A stretch of 64,000 nt of DNA from Breviolum minutum Mf 1.05b.01 (GCA_000507305.1 DF239026.1:187571-251570); one strand, 5' to 3'; shown: positions 21,537-32,956, numbered from the stretch's first letter. The notes: a model not told the origin generated them from the sequence alone. Translations and numbers: made by a program.

Positions 21537-24500
21537 TNCTGTAGGTGCCCTCGGCCCTGCCACCCTGTGCACATTGTCATAGACTGACTTACAGTCAGTG
21601 AGCGAAACCACTGGTAGTAGTTCCCTCGAAATCTGCTCGGAGACACCATCTCGACCTGGAAAGTAAGCACCGCTGATCATAGCTCTGATTGCTATGGCCT
21701 CTTCCCATCCCTCAAGGGAGGACATCACTTCCGCTGCGAAGGTGCTTCGACATACCCTTGCACAGGCATGCGACTTCCATGCCAAGATGGATGTTTCTCC
21801 TTCTTCTCCACGTAGGACCTTCTTGTTCGCCACCATGACGATGTGGCCCAGTTGCGAGTAGATCCCGTGACCAGCTGCTGCTTCAATGTCCTCGGGACTG
21901 TCTTGCTCCGGGTCCGTCGTAGCATTCGCCCATGCCGCATCGTGAAACACCAACAGCACGAGGTCCTGTATATCGTCCGCCAGCTTCTTGTAGGTAAGCT
22001 GCTCGCCCTTGCCCGTTTGCGCCATCTTCACTGCCTTGTTTGTCTCCTTGACGTCCTGGTATGTAGGGCTCCGTTGCTTACGTTGAGATAGACTGACGGC
22101 TGCTTGGATGTCAGGTCGGCTTTGGCTAGCCAACCACGATAGGGCCCCAATGGTGCTCATGTTGTCCTGCTTGGTGACCTCGTCTGCCAAATCATCGGCT
22201 TCGCATCCTCGTGGTAAGTCGACCACCTCAAGCCTTGAATCCACGTAGCTTCCTTGTCCAAAGCTGATCTTCCCTCCTGCCTGAGTGATAGTAGAACCCG
22301 TGTACTCGAACTCGTCAGTCTCCCACTCGGCTATAGGGAAGATACCAGAAAGTCCTTGCATGAGGCTGTTCAGCTCTTCCTCCGGAGCTGCGATGAGCAG
22401 GTCGTCCACGTGGGTCACCATTCCACCACGTAAGTTGCCGGCATCATCTCGAAGAAGTAGGAAGCAAGGGTCCAGTTGATGATGTTCGAGATGCAGCTTG
22501 TCATCTCCGATCTGAATCTCCAGCCCCCGTAGTTCCTTCGTGAGTTTGTCCCACCAAAGCCTTGGCGAAGTTGAAAGCCCAAAGACGCCTTTCACAATCT
22601 CGATGATGGATCCCTTGGGAATGTCCGGCAGGTCATCCACTGGGGGTTCGAAGTATAGTCCACGTCGTGCTTCAACTCCATTCAAGAATGCTGCCTCCAC
22701 GTCTCCGGCAGCAATCTTCCAAGACGCATGGGATGCCAAGAACATCAACGTAGTAAGCGCCACCTTTGACGCTGTAGGTGCCTCGGTGTTGAGCGCCCCA
22801 TCGGCAAGATCTGGGTCTCGGTGTCCTCCCACGCACAAACGAGCTTTCGGCTTGGGCGGTGTCTCTGGGTTGATCCTCCTCTTCGCGACATTCTTGTCTC
22901 GGTATGCGAATCTAGCCCTCAAGATACGGTCTTTCGGAACCTTCATCCTGATGAGCTCCGCATCGTCCGGGTAGTAGACCTTCACCGCCTCGTACTGAAG
23001 ATGCTGTTGCCATTGTGTAACTTCGGCCTTCTTGTAAAGCTCCTTCTCCGTCTCTGGTATGTCCTTCCACTTGATCTCCTTGTCGTTTTGTTTGATCATG
23101 GCTTTTGGGATTCTTCGTTCCACCACCATGACCTGGTGTGGTCGGTCCGTAGGAGTCGGCGGATCCTCCGCGCCGTCCTCCGACGAACCGGCCTCACTCA
23201 AGTCCACTGCCATGTCCTCAGGGTGAGGGCGTTCACGGTGGAGTTGGGTCTCCCCTCCATCTGGTACGCTCCTCTTGAGCATGCGCACCTGCCCTTTTGC
23301 CCTCATCCTTCTCTCAGGAACCTCATCTGGCTCGGCCCATTTCCTAGACAGGCCGGGTGTTCCTGTCGCATCCAACATCACGGGGTCGTCCTCATCCTCG
23401 ACCTCCATGTTTTGGATCAGCTTGGCCAAGTCGTCCTTGAGAATGCGGCTCTGGAAAGCTGCTCCAACTTCCTCTGATTCCGCCGGCCGAAGGTGCTCCA
23501 TCGCGCATAGTAAGCACCGTCCACCGCGGGATACCCAGTAAGAAGCTCCGTCCTTCGCCACAACAACGCCTGGTCCAATCCATTCTCCCACATTCTGGCG
23601 GTGCCGTGCCCGACCTCCTGCTGTCTTGTTGACCCTAAAGATGTAGACATAATCCCCGGGTTCATAGGTAAGCCTTGTTCTCGGCCTTCCCAACAACGCC
23701 CTTTTGGTCGCCGCTTCAGCCTGTGACTTCAAGAAGGCCTCTCTGGCCGACTGTCGGATGATTTGTTTCCTCAACCAGACCTCGTCGGGTGAACGAAGCG
23801 TGTCCCGGTAGTAGAGCTTCTCGTTCTCGTCCAACATAGCATCTCCAGTCCTTGGCTCTGATCCAAAGAGCCACTGGGCCGGAGAATAGCCGTGCTCCCG
23901 TCGTAGGTTGTTCTTCGCCGCAGCCACCGAAGCCAGTACATAGTCGATCTCCTCCTTCTTCGGTAGGGAGTGAGCCACCGTCTTATCCCAGATTGACCTG
24001 TACCATTCTCCTTGTCTTTCCACAGCTCCTTGTTGCCAATGAGCTTGTCCTGCAGTGAACCTGATGGTGATGCCCAGCTCTTCCAGTTGGTCCACGAACT
24101 CCTTGATGAACCCCCTCTCCTGGTCCACCGTCAGTGTCATAGGAGGCCCAGCCCACATCACCCAGGCGTCCACAAAGCACCTGAGCATGTCGGGTGACTT
24201 CTTGCCGTAGATCTTCTTCACCACATGGTATCCGCTTGCCATGTCCAAAATGGATAGGGTCTCCACCCTCGTCCCCTCCTGGTCATACAGCACCAGGGTG
24301 TCAAGGCAAACCTCCTCGTTGAAGTCCAAGGCTCTCACCACCTTAGCAGGCCTCCTGGTACCCGGCCCCTTCAGTCTCGAACAGGTCTCACAATGAATCT
24401 GTTCCGCAGCTTTGATGGCCTCCTCTGTAGCTCCGGAAAGTTTCAAATGCCTGGCCAAGTCCTTGTTCGATGGGTGTCCCAGGTTCTGATGTATCCTCCG

Positions 24501-27500
24501 GAGAGCCTTCGTGATGTGCTTGGGGATGTGGTCTGGTAGATACACTCCGCTGGCTCCACCAACTTCTTCTTCTCGGACTTCCAAAGGCTTGCTCGAAGCC
24601 GATGCCGCGAAAGCCTCCCAAGTCTTATCTCCTTCTGCTCCCCAAAGCCCATCTCTCCTCCTGTAAGCCCGGATGACCGCCTCGCAAAACTCCTTGGTGT
24701 AGATGCCCGCCGCCTTCGTGTTCCTCCCAGCTGTAGGGGTATGCTCATGATCTCCTCTGCAGTTCTTCTTGAGGACAGCGGCCATAGAGTCGTCCGACAC
24801 CATAAGCCGTGTAGGCTTCTTGTGCAGTCCTCCGTCTGTTTGTGCCCTCAAGTTGTACCGACACATGTCGAGGTCAACTGGCGTCCACCAATCGCGGGTC
24901 AGATTCGTCAGCATGTCGTCGTCTCTCCAAAGGTCCGAATCCTTGGGGTGCTCGAAGATGACCTCGCCACCGTGTGCGAACTGGATGTCCACACACTCCA
25001 GTGCAAAGCGCACCAGATGCTTCTGAATCTTTCGCTTCCTCCGTAGGACTTGCTTCCGATGTGCATAGTTGATCCTCTGCCATGGGCACCACTCCGTACA
25101 GGGTAGCGCTACCCAGAGTAGACGTGGTTTGAGGGTCTCGATGTCATAGAGGACGGATTCCTGCTGGGACCTGTCGAACAGGTTATGACCGTAGAGGATG
25201 TCCCTCGGCTCCAAGACGTTGTAGCCCTTCTTCGCAAACTCAATCGTCATGTGGGCCGAACCTGCAAAGAGCTCCAGAAGCGCTGGCCTCTCGGTGTGAC
25301 GGTACCCCGTCGCCGCGTAGTAGGCATCCCGGACTGGGTCCACGAACGTTTCCTTGAGCTCGTCCGCCACCGGCACTGCCATCGCCACCACCTGCGTCAT
25401 CAAGCAGGTCAAGATCTTCTTGGCCATAGACTGCACCCTCTTCTTGGTACATTTCTTCACCCTCCGGTGGGGTAACCTCCTCACCAGCTCATAGTCCTCA
25501 GGATATTTCAAGTTCACCTTCGGGTACTTGTCCTCCTTGGTCTCCTCATACTCATCCACGTCGACATAGAAGACCTCCTGGCATCCATCGGCCTCCAAGT
25601 CCACATCCTCGATCTCGGATTGCTCCCCAAGCTCAGCCTTTCTCTTCTTCCGCGCCATCTTCAGCATCTCCACTCTCTTCCAGTACTCACGCTTCTTCTG
25701 GGAGGTCTTGCTCCTCCCAGCTATGCCTGGGGCTTCTTCGCATCGGCCTCCTTCCTCTTCTCGGCCTCCCTGACCTTCTTCATCAGCTCCACACGCGCCT
25801 CCAGATCCCGGATCTCCTCGTCCGTAGTCTTGTCCACCTCTGACCACTCTTGCTCCGTCACATCCGTGATTGGCCGTGTCCTGCTGGTCCTCAAGGCCTT
25901 GTTCTCTTCCTTCGCCGGGACCGTCTCCTTCTCCTTCTTCGTGGATGTAGATCGCCGAGTCGCCGTTGTAGCCTTCGCCGGTGGAGGAATCACTGCCGCC
26001 TCCTCCGGATCCACGTAGCCCGAAGATGAGCCCCCGGTCGAGTCCCTTGCCTGTGCCCACCTGGCAAGCCGTGCCAGATCCAAGCTGTGATTCTTGTTCG
26101 CCTCGACCTCCGCCATCGCCCATGTCAGGTAATCCTCCGGGACCTCCTTGTAGGTGTACCCCTTGTAGCGCCCGAAGTTCACCTCCTCGCCCTGACTCGG
26201 CGGGGCGTTGTCCCGCAGAAGCTTCATCAAAGTTCCTCTTGTGAAGTTGCCGGGCGGGAGCGGGATACCCTCCTGACGGCACTTGGCTTCCAGGTCGCCC
26301 AACTTCATGGCCGACATGGCCAACGGCTTGGACTTCCCAATGCCTCGAGCTTCTCTCTCCTCGATCAGCGTGGCTCTCAACTCCGGCAGAGTCCACTCCT
26401 TCCTGAAGGGGACCTTCATCTCCAGCAGCGCATCCACGATCTCGCCCTTGTTCATCTTCCATGGTGTCTTCTCCGTGGCACTTGGCATGCGAAGGATCGG
26501 GAGCACCAACGTTGCGAATTGATTTTGAAGTCGTTGCACGACGCTTGAAACGGCTGCGACCAATCCACATATAGTTCACATGCTCAGGCTTTGTGTTCTT
26601 CCAGTTGTGGTTGAAGGTCATGGGTATGCAAGTTGATGTGCACGATATGCATGTCGACTCACGGATCTCATGAAGGCAACCTATCAACTTCTTCTTCAGA
26701 CTCTCGTTGCTTGTGTTCCATGAAGTGGGATCAAACATGTGGCGACGTGGCACGACGTGTATCCTATCCATGTAGTCCTCTGACTCCACCCAGAAATCCC
26801 TATGCGTGTCATGACTCCTCCACCAATTCAGGAAGTGCTCATGTGGTAATTCTTCGCGTGTCATCAATTCTCTAGTAGCCTCATCTACCTTGTCATAAAA
26901 CAACTTCTCAAAAACTCGCGACTCCGACTGATCCGCAGCTCGCACCATGTATGCTTCCCTGACCATCGGACCAATCTCTCGATCACCGACCTTTGTCGGA
27001 ATGTAAACCTCGGCGACACTCCAGTCCCACCGATCCGGCCAGACAGCCTGGCCAACATCATGATCAAAATCCAGTGCATCCATCTTCGGGTGACCAGATG
27101 CCGTGAAACCCAAAGCGATGCCCCTCAGGCCCAAAGTCGCGAAGTCCGCCTCGTTGGTGTCCATCTTGTAGGTCATCCCGAGTTCGGCCAAAGCCGGCCT
27201 GCTCACCAAAAGTGGGACCTTCGTCTTCACCGCCGAGACCTTGAGTGCAAACCATTTGCCTCGGATACATAGCCAGCAGATGACCGCCCGGTCCGAGTTG
27301 TAAAGCTTCGGACCGCCAAACTTGAAGTTCTCGTCCTGCTCGATGACCATGTAGGGGACGTTCTTCTCCTTAGCCAGCCGGATGTAGTTGCGCAGCCATT
27401 CCACTCCCGCCAGGGTACGACTGCAGGCGCAGTCTGCAATCATCTCTAAAGGACCATCCTCGGCGTAGTAGACCACGTGTGTAGTGTGTGGTCCTCCATC

Positions 27501-28766
27501 CCCATTGGTCGCCTTGCCCTTGTTCTTCGGGCACTCAGGGTCTTTGTGCCAATGTCCTTTCCGATGGCAAGCGCTGCAGTACGACCTGGCTTTGGCTAGC
27601 TTCAATCTTTCTTCCTTGCTAGCATTAGGGTGCGTACCCCGAGCCTTCAACACGTTGTTGTACTTCGCCTTGGCATTCTGGAAAGCAACGTAGGCCTCGT
27701 GTGCCTCCTGGTCGTCCTCGTCGGGTAAAGCGTCCTCATCGTCAAGGTTGTAGTCCGCCTCCGGGTCGAAGTCATCCTGCTCATCATCATCGTGATCGGC
27801 CATGAGAGCTTGCTGAGGCTTCCTGTTCCCATGGTCGAATCTCTTGCCGCCTTCCCATAGCCGACGATTCATCCTGTCCTGTATGACGGCTGCATCCTGA
27901 AGCTTGTTGAGCTCGTAGACGTTGCCCACGGAAGACAAAAGGTTGAGTTCCGACGAATTATCCAACCGCAGCTTGTCCAGGTACCACCAGGCCAAACATG
28001 GCCCAGGAAGCACGCATCCGACCTCCTTGAGCTTGTTGACGTGCCTGTCAAACTCCATGTTGTACTCTCGGATCTCCTGGTTCGGGCCCTTCTTATAGTT
28101 CTTGAAGAAGTCGCTCATGTACTTCCCGACCTTGACCACTTCCTTGTCCAAGTACTTCTCCGTGATCCATGCCACGAACCGGTCCACGCCATCATCCTGG
28201 TCAAGCATCGTCAGGTCGATCTCCTCCGCGTCACGCCAGGCTCTTCCGCTCAGTCCATTGTAAAGGACTAAGGCTTGCTTGTTGGGCTTGATCCTCGTCA
28301 CTCTTTTCCAAGCCGCGATCTTCCTCAGGTAGCCTCGTGCCTTAGTGCCGTCTCGGTCTTCCTCTGCGGAGAACTCCGGCACCGTGATCTTGTCGGTTCC
28401 ACCGCTACCAGTCCTGTCATCATAGTAAGGATCTCCCCGTGGTGGATGGCCCCATGTAGACCAAGGATCTCGGTTGCTCCAAGGATCCGTCGCCATAGTT
28501 GTAGTAGCGCTCTGTCTCCTACCGCCGCTGCCTTGTCCACCATAAGATCCTTGCTCCGAAGTGTCCTGACGTGTCTCGACGGTGCTCCCTTCATAGCTTC
28601 TCGCTTCTCCCCATCGCCAGGTGTTCCACAGGCGCCATTCCTCATCCGTCCATCTTCCCTCATTGTCAGTGACCTCACCGGGGCTATCAGTCCTGCCCTC
28701 CTCAGGTAACTGCTCCCCAGTCTCACTAGACATCGCCGATGGGTCCGGATGATCCGGCGAAGGCAT
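21537..28766 (-). CDS. Copia-type Gag-Pol polyprotein with methyltransferase-like domain (incomplete)
   Basis: ATG at 28766; about 2410 codons until the N. In order: gag-like region (residues 140-310); zinc knuckle CSACHRKGHWHKDPEC (397-412); protease-like D-C-A at 445-447; methyltransferase-like domain (1160-1370: F-A-G-S-A at 1167, P-C at 1222, E-H-P at 1272); integrase with H1426, H1431, C1459, C1462 and D1489, D1548, E1583 (in HWQQGAVER); reverse transcriptase with D2022 and H-V-D-D at 2119-2122; RNase H with D2275, E2346, D2391, ending before its last Asp. Residues about 740-1015 are a Gly/Arg/Glu-rich shadow; real coding there is in another frame (next entry). The element makes Gag particles and enzymes for copying itself; here probably inactive. 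Confidence 0.85.
24657..25289 (-). other. Methyltransferase-like domain within the polyprotein
   Basis: Residues 1160-1370. L-L-E-L-F-A-G-S-A-H resembles motif I of C5 cytosine or related Rossmann methyltransferases, A-L-P-C-T-E-W resembles the catalytic P-C motif IV, and V-I-F-E-H-P resembles motif VI (E-N-V in true C5 enzymes). It lies between the protease and integrase. Motif VI has His instead of Asn, so activity is doubtful. Confidence 0.6.
25721..26563 (-). CDS. Out-of-frame middle segment of the polyprotein
   Basis: Relative to the main frame this is shifted by +1. Its 280 codons look like real protein: NKGEIVDALLEMKVPF, LPELRATLIEE, FGRYKGYTYKEVPEDYL, LARLARWAQAR, then a charged coiled-coil-like tail with EIRDLEARVELMKKV. 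The main frame across the same bases is low-complexity. I recall similar segments in other dinoflagellate copia proteins, but could not check. Two compensating indels, or programmed shifts, are needed. Confidence 0.65.
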   Translation of the reverse strand: MVAAVSSVVQRLQNQFATLVLPILRMPSATEKTPWKMNKGEIVDALLEMKVPFRKEWTLPELRATLIEEREARGIGKSKPLAMSAMKLGDLEAKCRQEGIPLPPGNFTRGTLMKLLRDNAPPSQGEEVNFGRYKGYTYKEVPEDYLTWAMAEVEANKNHSLDLARLARWAQARDSTGGSSSGYVDPEEAAVIPPPAKATTATRRSTSTKKEKETVPAKEENKALRTSRTRPITDVTEQEWSEVDKTTDEEIRDLEARVELMKKVREAEKRKEADAKKPQA

Positions 28767-28890
28767 TGTGAGCCAACCACTGTGATCACCTAGTCAAAGT
28801 CAATGATGTAGGCCGCCCCAGCCCGCACCAAAGACAGCTGCTCCCAGCGCACAGCGCGTAGATCTCTCCAAGCTCACCAGCCCTTGGAGT

Positions 28891-28903
28891 GGCTCCGCTA
28901 CCA
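28891..28903 (-). promoter_or_regulatory. Primer binding site
   Basis: On + GGCTCCGCTACCA ends in CCA like a tRNA 3' end; the element strand reads TGGTAGCGGAGCC, close to the TGGTATCAGAGC used by plant copia elements (initiator Met tRNA). It sits one base from the LTR end. Confidence 0.65.
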
Positions 28904-28904
28904 A

Positions 28905-29085
28905 TGTAAACACAACGAAACGGAGAACAGCAAGTGCGCGTTTTGTCAGCGAGAAAGCACTCTTGAGCCTAGTATAGGCGGTAAGATCGCAATGACCAAG
29001 ATCAGGCTGTACAGGTCAAAAACACGTTTACAATACCTATTTACACCCATGGTTAGGGTTTACTAGGGTTTGCTGGGGTCTTCCA
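28905..29085 (-). repeat. Candidate 5' LTR
   Basis: On + it begins TGTAAACACAACG, so on the element strand the LTR ends ..TGTTTACA, directly before the primer binding site. Length about 180 bp, short for a copia LTR. The outer end is uncertain because the flank is family F sequence. Confidence 0.5.
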
Positions 29086-29162
29086 ACCATCCATTCTCAG
29101 GTGCTTTTGCTGTTAGTTTCAGGGAGGGTAAAGGATTTCTCTCGCGATCCAAGTTGTAACAG

Positions 29163-29218
29163 GCAGCGCTGCTGAGTTCATTCACCAAACTGCATCTGGT
29201 GGTTGTAACTATAGCAAG
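29163..29218 (+). CDS. PPR exon, helix B into helix A
   Basis: Between AACAG and a GTATTC donor, 56 nt: AALLSSFTKLHLVVVTIA. A-A-L-L is the end of helix B and V-V-T-I-A the start of helix A, with near-normal spacing. It shows that the PPR locus continues downstream of the retrotransposon. Confidence 0.6.
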
Positions 29219-30366
29219 GTATTCCCGAAAAGCTTAAGTAAGCTATGTACAAATCAATTTATTGGTTGTCACTATGTAATTTAGGTTCAGGGGTTTGCAT
29301 CAACGGATCCATGACATTGTTATTTGGGGTCCCAGTTTGTACAGATCTTCTTGGGAGAATTCATCACTTATCTGGGCAACAAATGGCAATGCTTTTTACC
29401 TGTTGCCAAGTTTAGGATGTTTTTTCGAAAACTTGCAGGTACCATTGGAATTTTTGGTAAAAGGTTAGGATCAGTGGGTTGCGATTTTTGTTACTTCAGG
29501 ATATGTTTCAACAGTCAACAGCGAGTTGGAAGGGGATGAACTGAGCCCCACAATTGGCAAGAAAACCGCTTTATGATAGGGAGGGATTTGGAGCCACTCC
29601 CACGTTTCTAAAATAAGATTGCGGCGAGCAGCTTATGCTCAAAAAACGATTAGATGCCAGGATTATTTTTGAAAATGAGTAGAAGAGGAGGTCACGAAAA
29701 TCACCAATATTGCTTTGTTATCATATATTGGGTGCCACCCGAACGTTTTTAGATACCTTGCTATTTACTTTCTTCGACCACCACAAAGTCATAAATCCCG
29801 GGTAGTTGAATAGTCCAATGGTGATGTGGCTTGATGCTTGCAAAAGCATCTTGGATGCACCAAAACCTTTTTCCAGTTTCCTGGGTGCGTGCATACACAC
29901 ATCCTTTAGGTCTAAAGGCGGACCCAAGGTAAATCGGAGAAGACACTGCAAAGTCTCTTTAGACAACACCTTTAGTTCACATGAGATGCAGCCCACGGGA
30001 CAAGGACACAGATGATATGCAGGTTTGCCGACTTTAGCGAATACGCCCATGAAACTACAGATCTTATTGGGGCGCCACTACCAAAGCTGCACTCACCCCC
30101 CTTCATCCTCAAAGATGGCGCGGAGCAAAGATCCCACCAAAGACCCCCACTGGCCGCCCACTTGATGAAGATCGTTTATTTAAGGACAGGCGTGGTAGGA
30201 ATGAAGGAGCAAGTCGAAGCTGTTCATTACATAGTAGGCGCGGATTCCCAAATCTTTTTCAAGCCCCGCAGCCCACCAATACTGCTTAACAGTCCCTATT
30301 ACCCCCCCACGGCCTGGGTAGCCCAAGTCATGTATAGATGGCTTGCGCAAGGTCTGTCGGGCCAAG
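29219..30366. other. Intron-like stretch with weak candidates
   Basis: A frame after ATATGCAG at 30020 reads RFADFSEYAHET and could complete the helix A started at 29163 (phase 2 to phase 1 fits). Another at 30115 reads GAEQRSHQRPPLAAHLMKI, faintly helix B. Neither has a donor that fits. Confidence 0.3.
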
Positions 30367-30415
30367 CTTTGCAATGGCATTGTGCTTTGCAGATGCTGTG
30401 GGAATCATATGCAAG
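30367..30415 (+). CDS. PPR exon, helix B
   Basis: After GGGCCAAG: L-Q-W-H-C-A-L-Q-M-L-W-E-S-Y-A, with a perfect W-x-x-A-L-x-L-L pattern. A GC donor (GCCGGG) ends it in phase 2, and it joins in phase to 30926 with 11 residues to the next V-S. Confidence 0.65.
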
Positions 30416-30925
30416 GCCGGGCCAGCGTTATCCGAGGAGTTTCCCCAAAACTGTTTTCAAGGACGAGCCCCGCGCCTGGTTCAAATATTTCAAAAGTTCG
30501 GGAAGATAAGAAAAGAAATCATGCTCAATGAAGTGATGCCATGAGCACAAACCCGTTTGTCATGGAGTTTTATTCTTGGCTCGTTTCAGGAGCCGATCAT
30601 TGCCCATGGCTTTTGTCGAATGTAGTTGGTGAAGTATGACGACTTCACCCAGCCGCGCCCCAAAACACGTTTTAATCTGTGGTCTTGGAAAGCCAGACCC
30701 ACATGTATTCATCTTCCAACTTTTCAACTTTTGGAGGAACCGCAACCCAAGAGAATGGAATTTCACCATCAGCCCGCAACAGGGTTGACAAACAAGGCCC
30801 AACTCTTTTCTTTTGATATGACGTCCGATGAGCAGGCCCCAAAAATCGCCCAGCAAATTTGACCGGGTTTCATCCAGGGTCGTGGGTCTCTAAAGGTAGG
30901 GCCACGGCGCTGCTCCTGCTCGCAG

Positions 30926-31030
30926 GTCGGAAGCGAACTTGGTCTCCTTCAATGCTGCCCAAAATGCCCAAACGGGTGAGGATTTCTGGAGACGAGCAGT
31001 GCAAATTTTTGAGGCCCATTCGCCGAAGGA
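30926..31030 (+). CDS. PPR exon, complete helix A and B
   Basis: After GCTCGCAG: L-V-S-F-N-A-A-Q-N-A-Q-T-G-E-D-F-W then RRAVQIFEAHSP. Helix A to Trp matches the consensus without gaps. A GA donor (GACATG) at 31031 leaves phase 2; joined to 31716 it gives exactly 12 linker residues. Confidence 0.75.
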
Positions 31031-31715
31031 GACATGTGAAACGTTTCGTTCCAAAAAAGACCATGCGAAAAATACAGGATACAAGCCCAAGAAGTGGGTA
31101 TGTACATTCACCAATACATGAAATACGCACAACATACATGCGAATTATGCCATCGATTTCTTTACCTTGATGAATTTGAACTAGGATGTCGTTGTTTTGG
31201 TACGGGGTTGTTTTTAAACAAAACATATCACCTTAGTTTTACCCTACTGATGAAGCGATGCTGCGACAGTAATCGAAGTCAGTACGGGAGGAACACTTCG
31301 TTCAGATACTTGGTTAATGTGGCTAGCTGAAAAGCTAATACCACGAAGCTACCATCTATTGGAATACGACTGAACGCCTCTAAGTCTACTTCTGGGTTGC
31401 ATCTTTGAAGATCATCAGGGAAGCCAACAAAACAACAACAATCTTGGCTAGCTCCAGGACATACCTAGTTGGTTTTCATTCGCTTGGGTGATTTTTGCCG
31501 TTCCTGGCCCTGATTTCAATCATCCTCACCAATCTCATTTGGAGGAATATTGTCTGTCAGATTTTTCCAACCTATTGTGTAAATCATTGGATATCATCCG
31601 ACATCAAGTTTTGAAAGGATTTTGTGCAATCATCCTTAAAAGTTGCCCTTGCCCATGGACCCTTCCATACCCGTTTCGCACCCTGCGTTTGGCACCAGGC
31701 CACACAGTGGCACAG

Positions 31716-31828
31716 GTTTCAGCCCAGCATCATCTCCTATGGCACCTTGCTGCGTGTCGAACCAAAGTGGCCTGCCGTGCTGCAACAACTGCGGCAGATG
31801 CACCAAAGGACACAACAGCTGATGACGA
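31716..31828 (+). CDS. PPR exon, helix A plus helix B
   Basis: After GCACAG: FQPSIISYGTLLRVEPKW, then PAVLQQLRQMHQR. Helix A is 3 residues short; helix B (W-P-A-V-L-Q-Q-L) is regular. A GTGAAG donor is at 31829. Confidence 0.65.
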
Positions 31829-32714
31829 GTGAAGGGCTTAGGGGTTGTTTATCTCCAACAACAGGGCATTCATGCGACCACCCTTTGCATAATGGCCTTT
31901 GCAATCAGTTGTTGTGGGATTACAACCCAACTAATAATGTCATGGGGTGGGTTGATTTTCGCGGGTTACGTCACATGCTGTCTCTCAGAACTATCCGGTT
32001 TCCCTTATCCGGTTTTCCCCGCAAAAAAGGATGACATAGCGCCCACTGTTAGGTTGCAACTTCCAACATGCTTTGCAACGCCAAAATATGCCGGAAGACT
32101 TTTTTGGATCTCCAGTATTTATTTGATCAGAGCGTTTGTGTGGGGTAAGAAATTTCACCCAACCATATGGGATTAAAGTGGTTTCAGAGTATTGTTTGGA
32201 TTGCCTTGTGGGAGATTTCAGGAAATGATTCTTCATTTGACTTGCAGAACATTTTGAGCAAAAAGGAGAACTTCAACCAACGAATGAGCTTGAAGTTTTG
32301 AATCAAATTTCATTGATTTGCAGATTTGAATTTGATATTATTCTAAGACGATAATTGAATGTAATTGGTTTCTTCGCCGCTGAATTGAAAAAGGTTTGTC
32401 ACGTCGAATTTGTTGGGTTCAAGGTTTGCTATGAAAATATGTTTCCCAGTCTTTACAGGCACCATATTTCGAATGAAGGGTTTGACATGTTCACCCTTAC
32501 CTGGGAAGATGATCCAATTAACCAATCTTTTTCTAAGTGGGCTGAAACAGCCAATTGGACAACTTCATGAAGTGAAATGTGGTGAAACATGGTGTAAACA
32601 GACATCTTCACGCCATTATTTTCTGTTTCCTTGTCACCTCAGAGAACAAAACATGACCAAGCTGAAGACGACCATGCCCCCCAAAAGGTTGCCCAGGGCA
32701 TCCACCAAGAACAG

Positions 32715-32816
32715 CCTGAATTCATGATAAATTTCCACAATGTTCCCATCACTTTCATAGTCCCCAGCAACCACCGGGAAAGGGGCGCGTACTGCGGGGC
32801 ATTTGCTCCCGGCTTG
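32715..32816 (+). CDS. PPR exon, helix A
   Basis: After AGAACAG: NVPITFIVPSNHRERGAYC. From I-T to the position of Trp (here Cys) the spacing is the standard 16. Stop TAA at 32817, so the exon ends earlier or is decayed. Confidence 0.45.
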
Positions 32817-32873
32817 TAAAAAACAAACCCACGGAAAACGTCCCTCCAGCGGCGTGGCGTCAGGACCGTTGCA

Positions 32874-32956
32874 GAAAACGTGGAATGTTTGAGCGCGGTC
32901 AGTGCAACGGATCAACCTTGGCCGAAGATCTTGAGATTGATGGCTACCTGGAAGGA
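32874..32956 (+). CDS. PPR exon, helix A plus helix B
   Basis: After CGTTGCAG: N-V-E-C-L-S-A-V-S-A-T-D-Q-P-W then PKILRLMATWKEL. Helix B W-P-K-I-L-R-L-M is regular; helix A is 2 residues short. Confidence 0.6.

Larger units (their letters stand above)
21491..29085 (-). mobile_element. Ty1/copia-like LTR retrotransposon, 3' end missing
   Basis: Read on the - strand it starts with a candidate 5' LTR (about 28905-29085), a primer binding site, a leader, then one polyprotein in copia order (integrase before reverse transcriptase). No copy of the LTR end TGTAAACA is found at the other side. The polyprotein breaks at an N at 21538 and about 48 bp of unassigned sequence follows. Outer limits are approximate; no target site duplication could be fixed. 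Confidence 0.8.
21424..29130. mobile_element. Family F element split by a retrotransposon
   Basis: TACCCTCCCTGAAA at 21424 and TTTCAGGGAGGGTA ending at 29130 are the two ends of one family F element. The inner inverted parts also match: CAGCAAAAGCACCTG at left, CAGGTGCTTTTGCTG at right. About 7.6 kb of retrotransposon lies between them. Confidence 0.8.

Noticed and set aside
22821..23477. 218-codon + strand frame inside the retrotransposon
   Set aside because: Shadow of the - strand polyprotein; composition is that of a reverse-strand reading of GC-rich coding sequence.
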